A stretch of DNA of 64,000 nt from Solimonas sp. (GTDB lineage Bacteria > Pseudomonadota > Gammaproteobacteria > Nevskiales > Nevskiaceae), in the NCBI GenBank assembly GCA_030149365.1, contig JASBRP010000001.1, positions 85,584-149,583 of the forward strand, written 5' to 3'. The notes below the pieces were generated by a model, which saw only the letters and a list, made by a program, of their open reading frames with translations, did not search any database and was not told where the DNA came from. Shown here piece after piece: positions 44,965-53,977 of the stretch (positions are counted from its first letter, which is position 1; each line of letters opens with the position of its first letter). Made by a program: the position numbers and the translations under genes.

Positions 44965-45631
44965 TGATCTGGGCCTGAATCTCCACGGCGTTGTTGGTCT
45001 TGTCTTCCAGGTCCAGCGGCCAGCGGCGCTCGGCGCCCGGCAGCACGTAGCCGAGCAGGCCGGCCCGCTGCTGCAGGCTGCGGCCCTGCGCATCCAGCAA
45101 CCCGAGTTCGGTGATCTTGGCGCGGCGCCCGCCGTTGTTGCGCGTCACCAGCACCGGCCGGCCGGCTTCGCGCTGCAGCGCCCAGGCAGTCTGAGGCACG
45201 GCGCCGGCGGGAGTGTCGGCAAACACCGGAATCGAGAACTGCATGACGAAGTTGAGCCCCTGCTGGGGCTTGGCCACCGGCAGCTCGTCCACCAGGATGC
45301 GCCAGGCCTGTTCGGCCGTACCGGCGGGGCCGGCGCGCACCACGCGCACCAGCTGCCGCTGCCCAGGCTGCAGGGACACCATCGGCGGGCTCAGCACCAG
45401 CTCGCGCGATGGCGCCAGCTGGTCGCCCGCCGGCCCCTGCGTCCAGGCGAAGGCGCGCAGTTGCGCGTCCAGCTTCTGCTCACCGGTGTTGCTGAGCCAC
45501 AGCGCCTGCACCGGCACCGCCGGGGCGAACTCCAGCGAGATCGGTGTGACGCTGAGCCCGGCAGCCTGGCCCGCTCCGCTGGCTAGCAGCAGGAACAGGC
45601 CAGCGCAGGCGGCGCGGATGCGGCGCAGCAT
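44915..45631 (-). CDS. Csu-type periplasmic pilus chaperone
   Basis: A 238-residue chaperone with signal peptide (LFLLLASGAGQA). The Ig-like first domain has LSVTPISLEFAPAVPVQALWLSNTGEQKLDAQLRAFAW, the donor-strand region LAPSRELVLSPPMVSLQPGQRQLVRVVRAG, and AWRILVDELPV; the second domain follows. It binds pilin subunits in the periplasm and completes their fold until the usher takes them. It is second in the operon and overlaps the usher gene. Confidence 0.92.
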   Translation of the reverse strand: MLRRIRAACAGLFLLLASGAGQAAGLSVTPISLEFAPAVPVQALWLSNTGEQKLDAQLRAFAWTQGPAGDQLAPSRELVLSPPMVSLQPGQRQLVRVVRAGPAGTAEQAWRILVDELPVAKPQQGLNFVMQFSIPVFADTPAGAVPQTAWALQREAGRPVLVTRNNGGRRAKITELGLLDAQGRSLQQRAGLLGYVLPGAERRWPLDLEDKTNNAVEIQAQINGEAIRQKLSADSGAR

Positions 45632-45660
45632 GTCTCCCCCTGTCGAAGGCGCCGGGACCC

Positions 45661-46161
45661 TCAGTAGGTCACGGTCACCACTACGGTGTCAGCATAGTCG
45701 CCGGCCTGGGGGGTTGTCTGCGCCGGCACGCGGCCGAAGACCGTGAAGGACTGCTCCGAGCCGCTGCCGGTGCCGCCCACGGTGTTGGTGCTCACGGTGT
45801 CACCCCAGACCGCGGTGCGGCCGGCGGTGGTGTACATCGAGTAGTTGACGTAGTGCGAGGAGCCATCGGTCATGCGGCGCGTGGTGACGTCATTGAGCGT
45901 GGACTCGTTGGCGCCGGCATCCAGGCCGATGTTGTAGGGCGCGCCGGTGGTGCAGGTGAGCTTCACCGTGGAGCTGACGTCGACGTTGCCGACAAGCACG
46001 CCCTGGCTGCCGAAGTTCAGGTTGGTCGGTGCCGTGGTCAGCGCGCAGGTGTTGGTGATGGTGATCTGCGCCTGGAAGTTGCCGGTCACCGTGGCGGCGA
46101 AGGCGGGCGTGGCGCAGGCCATCGCCGCAATGGCGGCAGCGGCCGCCTGGATTCTGTTCAT
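45661..46161 (-). CDS. Csu-type major pilin, SCPU domain
   Basis: A 166-residue secreted pilin. Signal peptide MNRIQAAAAAIAAMACATPAFA, donor-strand-like ATVTGNFQAQITITNTC, and a spore-coat-protein-U fold with LNFGSQGVLVGNVDVSS, CTTGAPYNIGLDAG and a closing FTVFGRVPAQTTPQAGDYADTV. The length and place at the front of the operon match CsuA/B, the shaft subunit. No minor subunit genes lie between it and the chaperone. The promoter is probably in the AT-rich block before it. Confidence 0.92.
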   Translation of the reverse strand: MNRIQAAAAAIAAMACATPAFAATVTGNFQAQITITNTCALTTAPTNLNFGSQGVLVGNVDVSSTVKLTCTTGAPYNIGLDAGANESTLNDVTTRRMTDGSSHYVNYSMYTTAGRTAVWGDTVSTNTVGGTGSGSEQSFTVFGRVPAQTTPQAGDYADTVVVTVTY

Positions 46162-46505
46162 GACCGCTATCTCCTGGGTACACGGGGTGTGTAAGCCAAT
46201 ACTTACATCTACCCGCGACAGGAAACCGTCGCAGCCTACAAACGGCAGGCGTCAAGGGACCGGCGGCAATTTAAGCCTTTAAAATCAAAAATGTAGATAA
46301 ATCATACTGGTCGGAGGCTGGAGAGGGCCGCGCGTGAAGCGTGGGGGATTTCCTCACATACGGCCCGCTCGGGGAGCTGTTTACGCGGGGAATCTTTCGG
46401 CGCATCGTAGGGTCCGAAGAAGAACCGCCGGCCGTAGCCCGTGGTCTGGACTCCTCCGGCACCCCGCCCTGATACGGGCCGCTGCACGCGAGCGAAGGAG
46501 TCACC
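46162..46505. other. Intergenic region between the pilus operon and the DUF2383 gene
   Basis: About 340 bp that separate two diverging genes. An AT-rich block (about 46269-46310) stands out and probably carries promoters for one or both, but no clear -35/-10 pair can be fixed. The remainder is GC-rich with no supported gene or repeat. Confidence 0.5.
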
Positions 46506-46955
46506 ATGAGCGATCTGGACACCATCACCGCCTTCAACGAGCTGATCGAAACCTCCCTGGATACCGAACGCGGTTTCCGGGCGGCTGCCGAGGAGGCCCA
46601 TCACCCCGAACTCAAGGACCTGCTGACGGGCTGCGCGCAGGACAGCGCCCGGGCCGCCACGGAGCTGCAGGTGGCGGTGCGTTCCCTGGGCGGCAAGCCC
46701 GAGGAAACCGGAACCACGGCCTCGAGCCTGGACCGCGGCTGGATGCACCTGAAGGCCCTGGCACTGGGCCGGGACGAAGGCGCGATCCTCGACGAGGTAG
46801 AGCGCTTCGAGCACGATGCCGAGCGGCGCTACGAACACGCCCTGGGCGTGGAGATGCCGCAGCCGATGCATGCGCTGGTACAGCGCCAGTACGACAGCCT
46901 GCTGCGCCATCACCAGGACCTGCGCGGCATGCGCCAGCGCTACGCGCTGCACTGA
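46506..46955 (+). CDS. PA2169-family four-helix-bundle protein (DUF2383)
   Basis: A 149-residue helical protein with the DUF2383 pattern: ITAFNELIETSLDTERGFRAAAEEA at the start, LKDLLTGCAQDSARAATELQVAVRSLGGKPEETGTTASSL in the middle, and ILDEVERFEHDAERRYEHAL. It is a ferritin-like four-helix bundle of unknown function, often stress-induced. AAGGAG lies five bases before ATG 46506. A hairpin terminator follows at 46970. Confidence 0.93.
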   Translation: MSDLDTITAFNELIETSLDTERGFRAAAEEAHHPELKDLLTGCAQDSARAATELQVAVRSLGGKPEETGTTASSLDRGWMHLKALALGRDEGAILDEVERFEHDAERRYEHALGVEMPQPMHALVQRQYDSLLRHHQDLRGMRQRYALH

Positions 46956-46969
46956 TGCGTGGGACAGCA

Positions 46970-47009
46970 GAAACAACAAAGCCAGGCGCGAGCCTGACTT
47001 TGTTGTTTC
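46970..47009. terminator. Terminator after the DUF2383 gene, facing tRNA-Ala
   Basis: GAAACAACAAAG, C, CAGGC form one arm; GCCTG, A, CTTTGTTGTTTC form the other, with a four-base loop. The stem is long and symmetric and sits between the converging gene and tRNA. Confidence 0.8.
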
Positions 47010-47016
47010 CGGGTAT

Positions 47017-47092
47017 TGGTGGAGCGAAAGGGGATCGAACCCTCGACCTCTGCATTGCGAACGCAGCGCTCTCCCAGCTGAGCTATCGCCCC
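47017..47092 (-). tRNA. tRNA-Ala (anticodon CGC)
   Basis: A 76-nt cloverleaf with acceptor GGGGCGA/TCGCTCC, D-arm GCTCAGCTGGGAGAGC, anticodon loop TTCGCAA, T-arm GAGGG-TTCGATC-CCCTT region and an encoded CCA. The anticodon CGC reads GCG, alanine. Confidence 0.96.
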
Positions 47093-47149
47093 GTGAAGGG
47101 GGCGTATCATAGCAATTCGACGCCAAAACGCCAGCCGTTGGCGGGCTCG

Positions 47150-47572
47150 CTAGGCGCCCTGCACGGTCACGATCAGCTCGCGCCGGTGCCCATGGCGGCG
47201 ATGCTCCCAGAGGTAGATGCCCTGCCAGGTGCCCAGGGCCAAGCGCCCGTCGCGCACGGGAATGGTCAGATCATGGCCACCCAGCAGGTTGCGTATATGC
47301 GCCGGCAGGTCGTCCGGCCCTTCCTCATCGTGCCGAAAGCGCGGGTCGCCGTCGGGCACGATATCCGCCATCCAGCGCTCCAGGTCCGCCCTGACTTCCG
47401 GCGCTGCATTTTCAGTAATGCAGACCGATGCGGACGTGTGGCGCAGGAAGACTTGGCACAAGCCGGTGGCGATGCCGGCTGCGCGCACGACGCCCGCCAC
47501 CTCGCCGCTGATCTCGGTGAAACCGCGGCCGCGGGTATCGAAGTGCAGCGACTGCTGGTGGAGGCGGGTCAT
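47150..47572 (-). CDS. yjbQ: YjbQ-family (UPF0047) protein
   Basis: A 140-residue protein of the YjbQ family, close to the E. coli length (138). Conserved parts are GFTEISGEV, CQVFLRHTSASVCITENA, DLPAHIRNLLGGHDLTIPV, and LGTWQGIYLWEHR. YjbQ proteins have a weak thiamine-phosphate synthase activity in E. coli; the true role is uncertain. The start ATG 47572 fits the family (MTRLHQQSLHFDT). Confidence 0.94.
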   Translation of the reverse strand: MTRLHQQSLHFDTRGRGFTEISGEVAGVVRAAGIATGLCQVFLRHTSASVCITENAAPEVRADLERWMADIVPDGDPRFRHDEEGPDDLPAHIRNLLGGHDLTIPVRDGRLALGTWQGIYLWEHRRHGHRRELIVTVQGA

Positions 47573-47643
47573 CGGGAAATCCTGGACGCTTGCGCAAGGA
47601 ACACGGGGGGAGTTAAAACAGCTTCGCCAAGCCGATGATCGGC

Positions 47644-47682
47644 AAGCTCTTTTGCGGGGGACTTCCCTCCCGAAAAAAAGCT
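47644..47682. promoter_or_regulatory. Imperfect hairpin in the yjbQ/47736 divergent interval
   Basis: AAGCTCTTTTGCGGGG on the left and CTCCCGAAAAAAAGCTT on the right can pair into a long imperfect stem. It sits between two diverging starts. It may be an operator or a leader structure; no known motif fits. Confidence 0.3.
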
Positions 47683-47735
47683 TGATAAATACGCATCCCG
47701 ATTTTGACGCGAGTTTTACTGAGGTCAAAGCATCG

Positions 47736-47972
47736 ATGCCACGCAAGCCGAAGAAAGCCCAACAGCAGCCTGAAGCCCCCAAGAGCTACGACGAGTTCGT
47801 GGACGATTCCGAGGGCGTGGACGAAGACGTCTCCAGTGCCGAGAACGCACGGAACGCGCCGCCGTCCAAGTCGCGCGACTGGCGCGACGTGGAGAAATTC
47901 AAGGAAGAGCGCTTGCTGCGCCGGGCCATAGACGAAGACCCGGACTTCGAGGAGCCGCGCAGGCGGAGGTAG
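47736..47972 (+). CDS. Small charged protein, PA3496-like
   Basis: A 78-residue hydrophilic protein: basic start (MPRKPKKAQQQ), acidic middle (YDEFVDDSEGVDEDVSS) and the end RDWRDVEKFKEERLLRRAIDEDPDFEEP with a basic tail. The end resembles the small PA3496-type putative regulatory proteins (RRxIEDxxEExRLRxxxDxxF); this is a weak match by eye. ATG 47736 has a GAGGT site. No transmembrane part. Confidence 0.7.
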   Translation: MPRKPKKAQQQPEAPKSYDEFVDDSEGVDEDVSSAENARNAPPSKSRDWRDVEKFKEERLLRRAIDEDPDFEEPRRRR

Positions 47973-48024
47973 TCACCCGCGGTGAGCTTGTCGATACACG
48001 GATGACCTCAACCGTAGTTACCCA

Positions 48025-48064
48025 GTTGCCGTTACCCTTCGACAAGCTCAGGGCGAACGGCAAC
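48025..48064. repeat. TTCGACAAGCTCAGG-type dispersed repeat
   Basis: GTTGCCGTTACCC, the TTCGACAAGCTCAGGG core, then GAACGGCAAC. Flanks GTTGCCGTT and AACGGCAAC are inverted. Same family as 28929-28957. Confidence 0.8.
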
Positions 48065-48077
48065 TTGAACCTGTCTC

Positions 48078-48803
48078 TCAGGCGGTGCCCGGCGAGTGGT
48101 ACTTCTCCAGTGTCGGCACCAGGTAGGCCATGGCCTCGTCGATGCTGTCGCAGATCTTGAACAGGCTCAGGTCGGCCTCGCTGATCAGCTTGCGTTCCGC
48201 CAGCAGGCGGAAGTCGAACAAGCCCTCCCAGAAATCCTTGCCGTAAAGCACGATCGGCATCGGCGCCGATTTGCCGGTCTGCGTCAGCGTCAGCAGCTCG
48301 AACAGCTCGTCCATGGTGCCGAAGCCGCCGGGGAAGATCACCGCCGCGCGCGCCAGGTTCAGGAACCAGAACTTGCGCATGAAGAAGTAGTGGAACTCCA
48401 GGGCGCGCGAGAACTCCACGTGCGGATTGCCGTGCTGCTCGAAGGGCAGCGAGATGCCTAGGCCGATGTTGAGCTCACGGTCCACGCGGGCGCCGCCCTC
48501 GTGCGCGGCCTCCATGATGCCGGGGCCGCCGCCGGTGCAGATGTAGTAGCGCTCCCCGCGCTCGTGCGAGTCCGTGGTCCAGCGGGCCACCTGCTCGGCG
48601 AAATCCGCCGCCTCGGTGTAGAAGTCCCGGCCCAGCTCCGGCTTGGCGCGGGTGCGGGCCGAGCCGAAGAAGATCACCGCATGGCGGATACCCAGCTTCT
48701 TGAAGCGCCGCGCCGGCTCCATGTACTCGGCGAGGATGCGGATGGCCCGCGCCTCCTCGCTCATCAGGAATTCTTCGTTCTTGTAGGCCTTGATCAGTTC
48801 CAT
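48078..48803 (-). CDS. LOG-family (TIGR00730) Rossmann-fold protein
   Basis: A 241-residue protein of the LOG/YgdH group. Motifs are FFGSARTRAKPELGRDFYTEA, the GGGPGIMEAAHEGG loop, and PGGFGTMDELFELLTLTQTGK, which is the PGGxGTxxE active-site motif of nucleotide monophosphate phosphoribohydrolases. Members release free base from nucleoside monophosphates (cytokinin activation in plants and related bacteria). The natural substrate here is unknown. Confidence 0.93.
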   Translation of the reverse strand: MELIKAYKNEEFLMSEEARAIRILAEYMEPARRFKKLGIRHAVIFFGSARTRAKPELGRDFYTEAADFAEQVARWTTDSHERGERYYICTGGGPGIMEAAHEGGARVDRELNIGLGISLPFEQHGNPHVEFSRALEFHYFFMRKFWFLNLARAAVIFPGGFGTMDELFELLTLTQTGKSAPMPIVLYGKDFWEGLFDFRLLAERKLISEADLSLFKICDSIDEAMAYLVPTLEKYHSPGTA

Positions 48804-48925
48804 GCCGCCCTCTCCGGAAGGCGGCGAGTGTAGCAGCGCCGCCTACCCTGTCCGTGGGTGGCGAATCGCCGTTCTGTCTCGGTTAAGATGCCCGCCCCCC
48901 AACTCGTTTGTCGCAGGAGCGGTAC

Positions 48926-49882
48926 ATGCGTTCACGCATTGTCGGCACCGGCAGCTATCTCCCGGCCCAGAGCCTCAGCAACCAGGAGCTGGAAAGCCGC
49001 ATCGATACCACCGACGAGTGGATCTTCCAGCGCACCGGCATCCGCAGCCGCCACGTGGCCGCCGAGAACGAGCACACCTCCGACCTGGCGCTGCAGGCTG
49101 CCAAGCAGGCCATGGAGATGGCCGGCGTCACCGCCGCCGACATCGACCTGATCATCGTGGCGACCACCACGCCGGACATGATCTTCCCGTCCACCGCCTG
49201 CCTGCTGCAGTCCAAGCTGGGCGTGCGCAACTGCGCCGCCTTCGACGTGCAGGCGGTCTGCACCGGCTTCGTCTACGCGCTGGCCACCGCCGACAAGTTC
49301 GTCAACAGCGGCCAGTCCAAGTGCGCGCTGGTGGTCGGCGCCGAGAAATTCTCGCGCCTGCTGGACTGGAGCGACCGCCGCACCTGCGTGCTGTTCGGCG
49401 ACGGCGCCGGCGCGGTGGTGCTGAAGCCCGACCCCGAGTTCGGCATCCTGTCCACCCACCTGAAGGCCGACGGCTCGCAGGCGCACATCCTGCAGGTGCC
49501 CGGCTTCATCGACAACGGCGCGATTGGCGGTCATGCCTACGTGCAGATGGACGGCCAGTCGGTATTCCGCTTCGCGGTGAAGGCGCTGGACGAGATCTGC
49601 AAGGAAACGCTCGCCGCCAACGGCCTGCAGGGCAAGGACATCGACTGGCTGGTGCCGCACCAGGCCAACATCCGCATCATCATGGCCACCGCCGAAAAGC
49701 TGGGCATGCCCACCGACCGCATCGTCACCACGCTGGAACGCCAGGGCAACACCTCGGCGGCCTCGGTGCCGCTGGCGCTGGACACGGCGGTGCGCGACGG
49801 GCGCATCCAGCGCGGGCAGCACGTCCTGCTGGAGGCGGTGGGGGGTGGGATGACGTGGGGGGCGGCGTTGTTGAAGTGGTGA
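48926..49882 (+). CDS. fabH: 3-oxoacyl-ACP synthase III (FabH-type)
   Basis: A 318-residue KAS III. The catalytic triad is present: Cys112 in [15 protein letters not shown], His in [11 protein letters not shown], and Asn in [15 protein letters not shown]. Other marks are [17 protein letters not shown] and GDGAGAVVL. It condenses an acyl-CoA with malonyl-ACP to begin fatty acid synthesis. ATG 48926 has a CAGGAG site. It is not with the main fab cluster here (no fabD/fabG nearby), so it may be an alternative KAS III. Confidence 0.95.
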   Translation: MRSRIVGTGSYLPAQSLSNQELESRIDTTDEWIFQRTGIRSRHVAAENEHTSDLALQAAKQAMEMAGVTAADIDLIIVATTTPDMIFPSTACLLQSKLGVRNCAAFDVQAVCTGFVYALATADKFVNSGQSKCALVVGAEKFSRLLDWSDRRTCVLFGDGAGAVVLKPDPEFGILSTHLKADGSQAHILQVPGFIDNGAIGGHAYVQMDGQSVFRFAVKALDEICKETLAANGLQGKDIDWLVPHQANIRIIMATAEKLGMPTDRIVTTLERQGNTSAASVPLALDTAVRDGRIQRGQHVLLEAVGGGMTWGAALLKW

Positions 49883-49895
49883 AACCCCGCTATTG

Positions 49896-49932
49896 ATCCG
49901 TTCGTACTGAGCCTGTCGAAGTATGAACGGAT
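49896..49932. repeat. TTCGACAGGCTCAG-type repeat, reverse orientation
   Basis: ATCCGTTCGTACTGAGCCTG then TCGAAG and GAACGGAT; ends pair as inverted. It faces the copy at 49957-49988, so the pair forms a larger inverted arrangement. Confidence 0.78.
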
Positions 49933-49956
49933 GAGTAGCCGAGGTCCGTCACCTGC

Positions 49957-49988
49957 CGCTCACCCTTCGACAGGCTCAGGGCGAGCGG
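49957..49988. repeat. TTCGACAGGCTCAGG-type dispersed repeat
   Basis: CCGCTCACCC, TTCGACAGGCTCAGGG, then CGAGCGG; its ends (CCGCTC / GAGCGG) are inverted. It lies between fabH and the convergent prpR gene and may act as a transcript end. Confidence 0.8.
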
Positions 49989-50001
49989 CTGAGAGGTTTG
50001 G

Positions 50002-51582
<1,581 letters not shown>

Positions 51583-51584
51583 TA

Positions 51585-51620
51585 TGTTTCATCTTTTGTT
51601 TCATTTGTTTCAATGAAACA
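51585..51620. promoter_or_regulatory. Cluster of TGTTTCA half-sites, probable PrpR operator
   Basis: Three direct copies of TGTTTCA (51585-51591, 51597-51603, 51606-51612) and an inverted copy (TGAAACA, 51614-51620). The last two form a perfect 15-bp palindrome. The cluster is immediately upstream of the prpR start and about 90 bases before the sigma-54 promoter of prpB, the correct position for an enhancer site. Confidence 0.8.
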
Positions 51621-51706
51621 TCACACTAGGGGATATGCAACGGACACGTGCTGCACTGTTCGATATAAATCCTTTTATTTCAATTATTTGATTGCACATT
51701 CCAGGC

Positions 51707-51721
51707 TGGCACAGGTCTTGG
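51707..51721 (+). promoter_or_regulatory. Sigma-54 promoter of the prp operon
   Basis: TGGCAC (51707-51712), five bases, then TTGG (51718-51721), against the consensus TGGCAC-N5-TTGC. The expected start of transcription is about 51733, 30 bases before prpB. Together with PrpR it supports sigma-54-dependent control. Confidence 0.82.
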
Positions 51722-51762
51722 GTACGATTCGCCGCCTTTCCCCGCCAATCGAGGAGCACCCC

Positions 51763-52647
51763 ATGACGTTTTCCGCCGGCGCCAATTTCCGCGCCGCCAT
51801 TGCCGCCGAGAAGCCCTTGCAGGTGATCGGCGCCATCAACGCCAACCACGCCCTGCTGGCCAAGCGCGCCGGCTTCAAGGCGATCTACCTGTCGGGCGGC
51901 GGCGTCGCCGCAGGCAGCCTCGGCCTGCCGGACCTGGGCATCAACACCATGGACGACGTGCTGACGGACACGCGCCGCATCACCGATGTCTGCGACCTGC
52001 CGCTGCTGGTCGACATCGACACCGGCTTCGGCCCCTCCGCCTTCAACATCGAGCGCACCATCAAGAGCCTGATCAAGGCCGGCGCGGCCGCCTGCCATAT
52101 CGAGGACCAGGTCGGCGCCAAGCGCTGCGGCCACCGTCCGGGCAAGGAGATCGTGACCCAGGGCGAGATGACCGACCGCGTGAAGGCCGCCGCCGACGCG
52201 CGCACCGACCAGAACTTCTTCCTGATCGCCCGCACCGACGCGATCCAGGCCGAGGGCGTGGATGCCGCCATCGAGCGCGCCATCGCCTGCGCCGAGGCCG
52301 GCGCCGATGCGATCTTCGCCGAGGCCGCCTACGACCTGCCCACCTACAAGAAATTCGTCGATGCGCTGAAGGTGCCGGTGCTGGCCAACATCACCGAATT
52401 CGGCGCCACGCCGCTGTTCACCCGCGACGAACTGGCCTCGGTCGGCGTCGGCATCCAGCTGTATCCGCTGTCGGCCTTCCGCGCCGCCAACAAGGCCGCC
52501 GAGGCGGTCTACACTTCGATCCGCCAGAACGGCCACCAGAAGGACGTGATCGACCAGATGCAGACCCGTGCGGAGCTGTACGACCGTATCGGCTACCACG
52601 CTTTCGAGAACAAGCTGGACGCGCTCTTCGCGGCCAAGAAGAAGTAA
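51763..52647 (+). CDS. prpB: 2-methylisocitrate lyase
   Basis: A 294-residue member of the isocitrate lyase/PEP mutase family. Motifs are [44 protein letters not shown] (metal ligand Asp), [18 protein letters not shown] with the active-site Cys, and [14 protein letters not shown]. It splits 2-methylisocitrate to pyruvate and succinate, the last step of the methylcitrate cycle. GAGGAG precedes ATG 51763. First gene of prpBC-acnD-prpF. Confidence 0.97.
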   Translation: MTFSAGANFRAAIAAEKPLQVIGAINANHALLAKRAGFKAIYLSGGGVAAGSLGLPDLGINTMDDVLTDTRRITDVCDLPLLVDIDTGFGPSAFNIERTIKSLIKAGAAACHIEDQVGAKRCGHRPGKEIVTQGEMTDRVKAAADARTDQNFFLIARTDAIQAEGVDAAIERAIACAEAGADAIFAEAAYDLPTYKKFVDALKVPVLANITEFGATPLFTRDELASVGVGIQLYPLSAFRAANKAAEAVYTSIRQNGHQKDVIDQMQTRAELYDRIGYHAFENKLDALFAAKKK

Positions 52648-52679
52648 GACAGCCCACCCAATTTTTCCAGGAGAGAACC

Positions 52680-53834
52680 ATGAGCGAACCTACCGCCCCG
52701 ACGTTCAAGCCCAAGAAGTCCGTTGCGCTGTCCGGCACCGCCGCCGGCAACACCGCCCTCTGCACGGTCGGCCGTTCCGGCAACGACCTGCACTACCGCG
52801 GCTACGACATCCTCGATGTCGCCGCCCAGTGCGAGTTCGAAGAGATCGCCCACCTGCTGGTGCACGGCAAGCTGCCGACCGTGTCCGAGCTGGCCGCCTA
52901 CAAGACCAAGCTGAAGTCGCTGCGTGGCCTGCCGGCCGCCGTGAAGACCGCACTGGAGCAGCTGCCGCCCTCCGCCCACCCGATGGACGTGATGCGCACC
53001 GGCGTCTCCGTGCTCGGCTGCGTCAAGCCGGAGAAGGACGACCACAACCACCCGGGCGCCCGCGACATCGCCGACAAGCTGATGGCCAGCCTCGGCTCGA
53101 TGCTGCTGTACTGGTACCACTACGCCTACAACGGCAACGTGATCGACGTCGAAACCGACGACGACTCCATCGGCGGCCACTTCCTGCACCTGCTGCACGG
53201 CACCAAGCCGCCGGAGAGCTGGGTCAAGGCCATGCACACCTCGCTGGTGCTGTACGCCGAGCACGAGTTCAACGCCTCGACCTTCACCACCCGCGTCGTC
53301 GCCGGCACCGGCTCCGACATCTACTCCGCGATCTGCGGCGGCATCGGCGCCCTGCGCGGCCCGAAGCACGGCGGCGCCAACGAAGTGGCCTTCGAGATCC
53401 AGAAGCGCTACGACAGCCCGGACGAGGCGGAAGCCGACATCAAGGCCCGCGTCGAGAAGAAGGAAGTCGTCATCGGCTTCGGCCACCCGGTCTACACCAT
53501 TGCCGATCCGCGCAACAAGGTGATCAAGGAAGTGGCGCGCGACCTGTCCAAGGAAGCCGGCAGCATGAAGATGTTCGACATCGCCGAGCGCCTGGAGACG
53601 GTGATGTGGGACATCAAGAAGATGTTCCCGAACCTGGACTGGTTCTCCGCCGTCAGCTACCACGTGATGGGCGTGCCGACCGACATGTTCACCCCGCTGT
53701 TCGTGATCGCCCGCACCTCCGGCTGGAGCGCGCACATCATCGAGCAGCGCATCGACGGCAAGATCATCCGCCCGTCGGCGAACTATGTCGGCCCCGAGGA
53801 CCTGAAGTTCGTCCCGATCAAGGACCGCAAGTAA
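52680..53834 (+). CDS. prpC: 2-methylcitrate synthase
   Basis: A 384-residue type II citrate synthase-fold enzyme. Signs are GLAGVVAG-like [20 protein letters not shown] at the N-terminus, [29 protein letters not shown] and [13 protein letters not shown], which contain the catalytic His residues, and [19 protein letters not shown] with the Asp-equivalent region. It condenses propionyl-CoA with oxaloacetate. It follows prpB by 32 bp. Confidence 0.97.
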   Translation: MSEPTAPTFKPKKSVALSGTAAGNTALCTVGRSGNDLHYRGYDILDVAAQCEFEEIAHLLVHGKLPTVSELAAYKTKLKSLRGLPAAVKTALEQLPPSAHPMDVMRTGVSVLGCVKPEKDDHNHPGARDIADKLMASLGSMLLYWYHYAYNGNVIDVETDDDSIGGHFLHLLHGTKPPESWVKAMHTSLVLYAEHEFNASTFTTRVVAGTGSDIYSAICGGIGALRGPKHGGANEVAFEIQKRYDSPDEAEADIKARVEKKEVVIGFGHPVYTIADPRNKVIKEVARDLSKEAGSMKMFDIAERLETVMWDIKKMFPNLDWFSAVSYHVMGVPTDMFTPLFVIARTSGWSAHIIEQRIDGKIIRPSANYVGPEDLKFVPIKDRK

Positions 53835-53853
53835 AGTCGCGAGCAGCGTGGAG

Positions 53854-53909
53854 GCCGGTTGGCCTCGGCGCGAACAGACTCAATGTCTGTTCGCGTTAAG
53901 CCAACCGGC
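53854..53909 (+). promoter_or_regulatory. Nested hairpin between prpC and acnD
   Basis: Outer arms GCCGGTTGGC (53854-53863) and GCCAACCGGC (53900-53909) enclose inner arms GCGAACAGAC (53870-53879) and GTCTGTTCGC (53885-53894) with a TCAAT loop. Both stems are perfect. No T-run follows, so it is more likely an RNA-processing or stability element within the operon than a terminator. Confidence 0.75.
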
Positions 53910-53977
53910 ACGTCGCGTGGGGATCCTAGCGTCGCGAGTCGGCGCGCCAACCGTCACAGCCATCGTTTGTACCAGCC

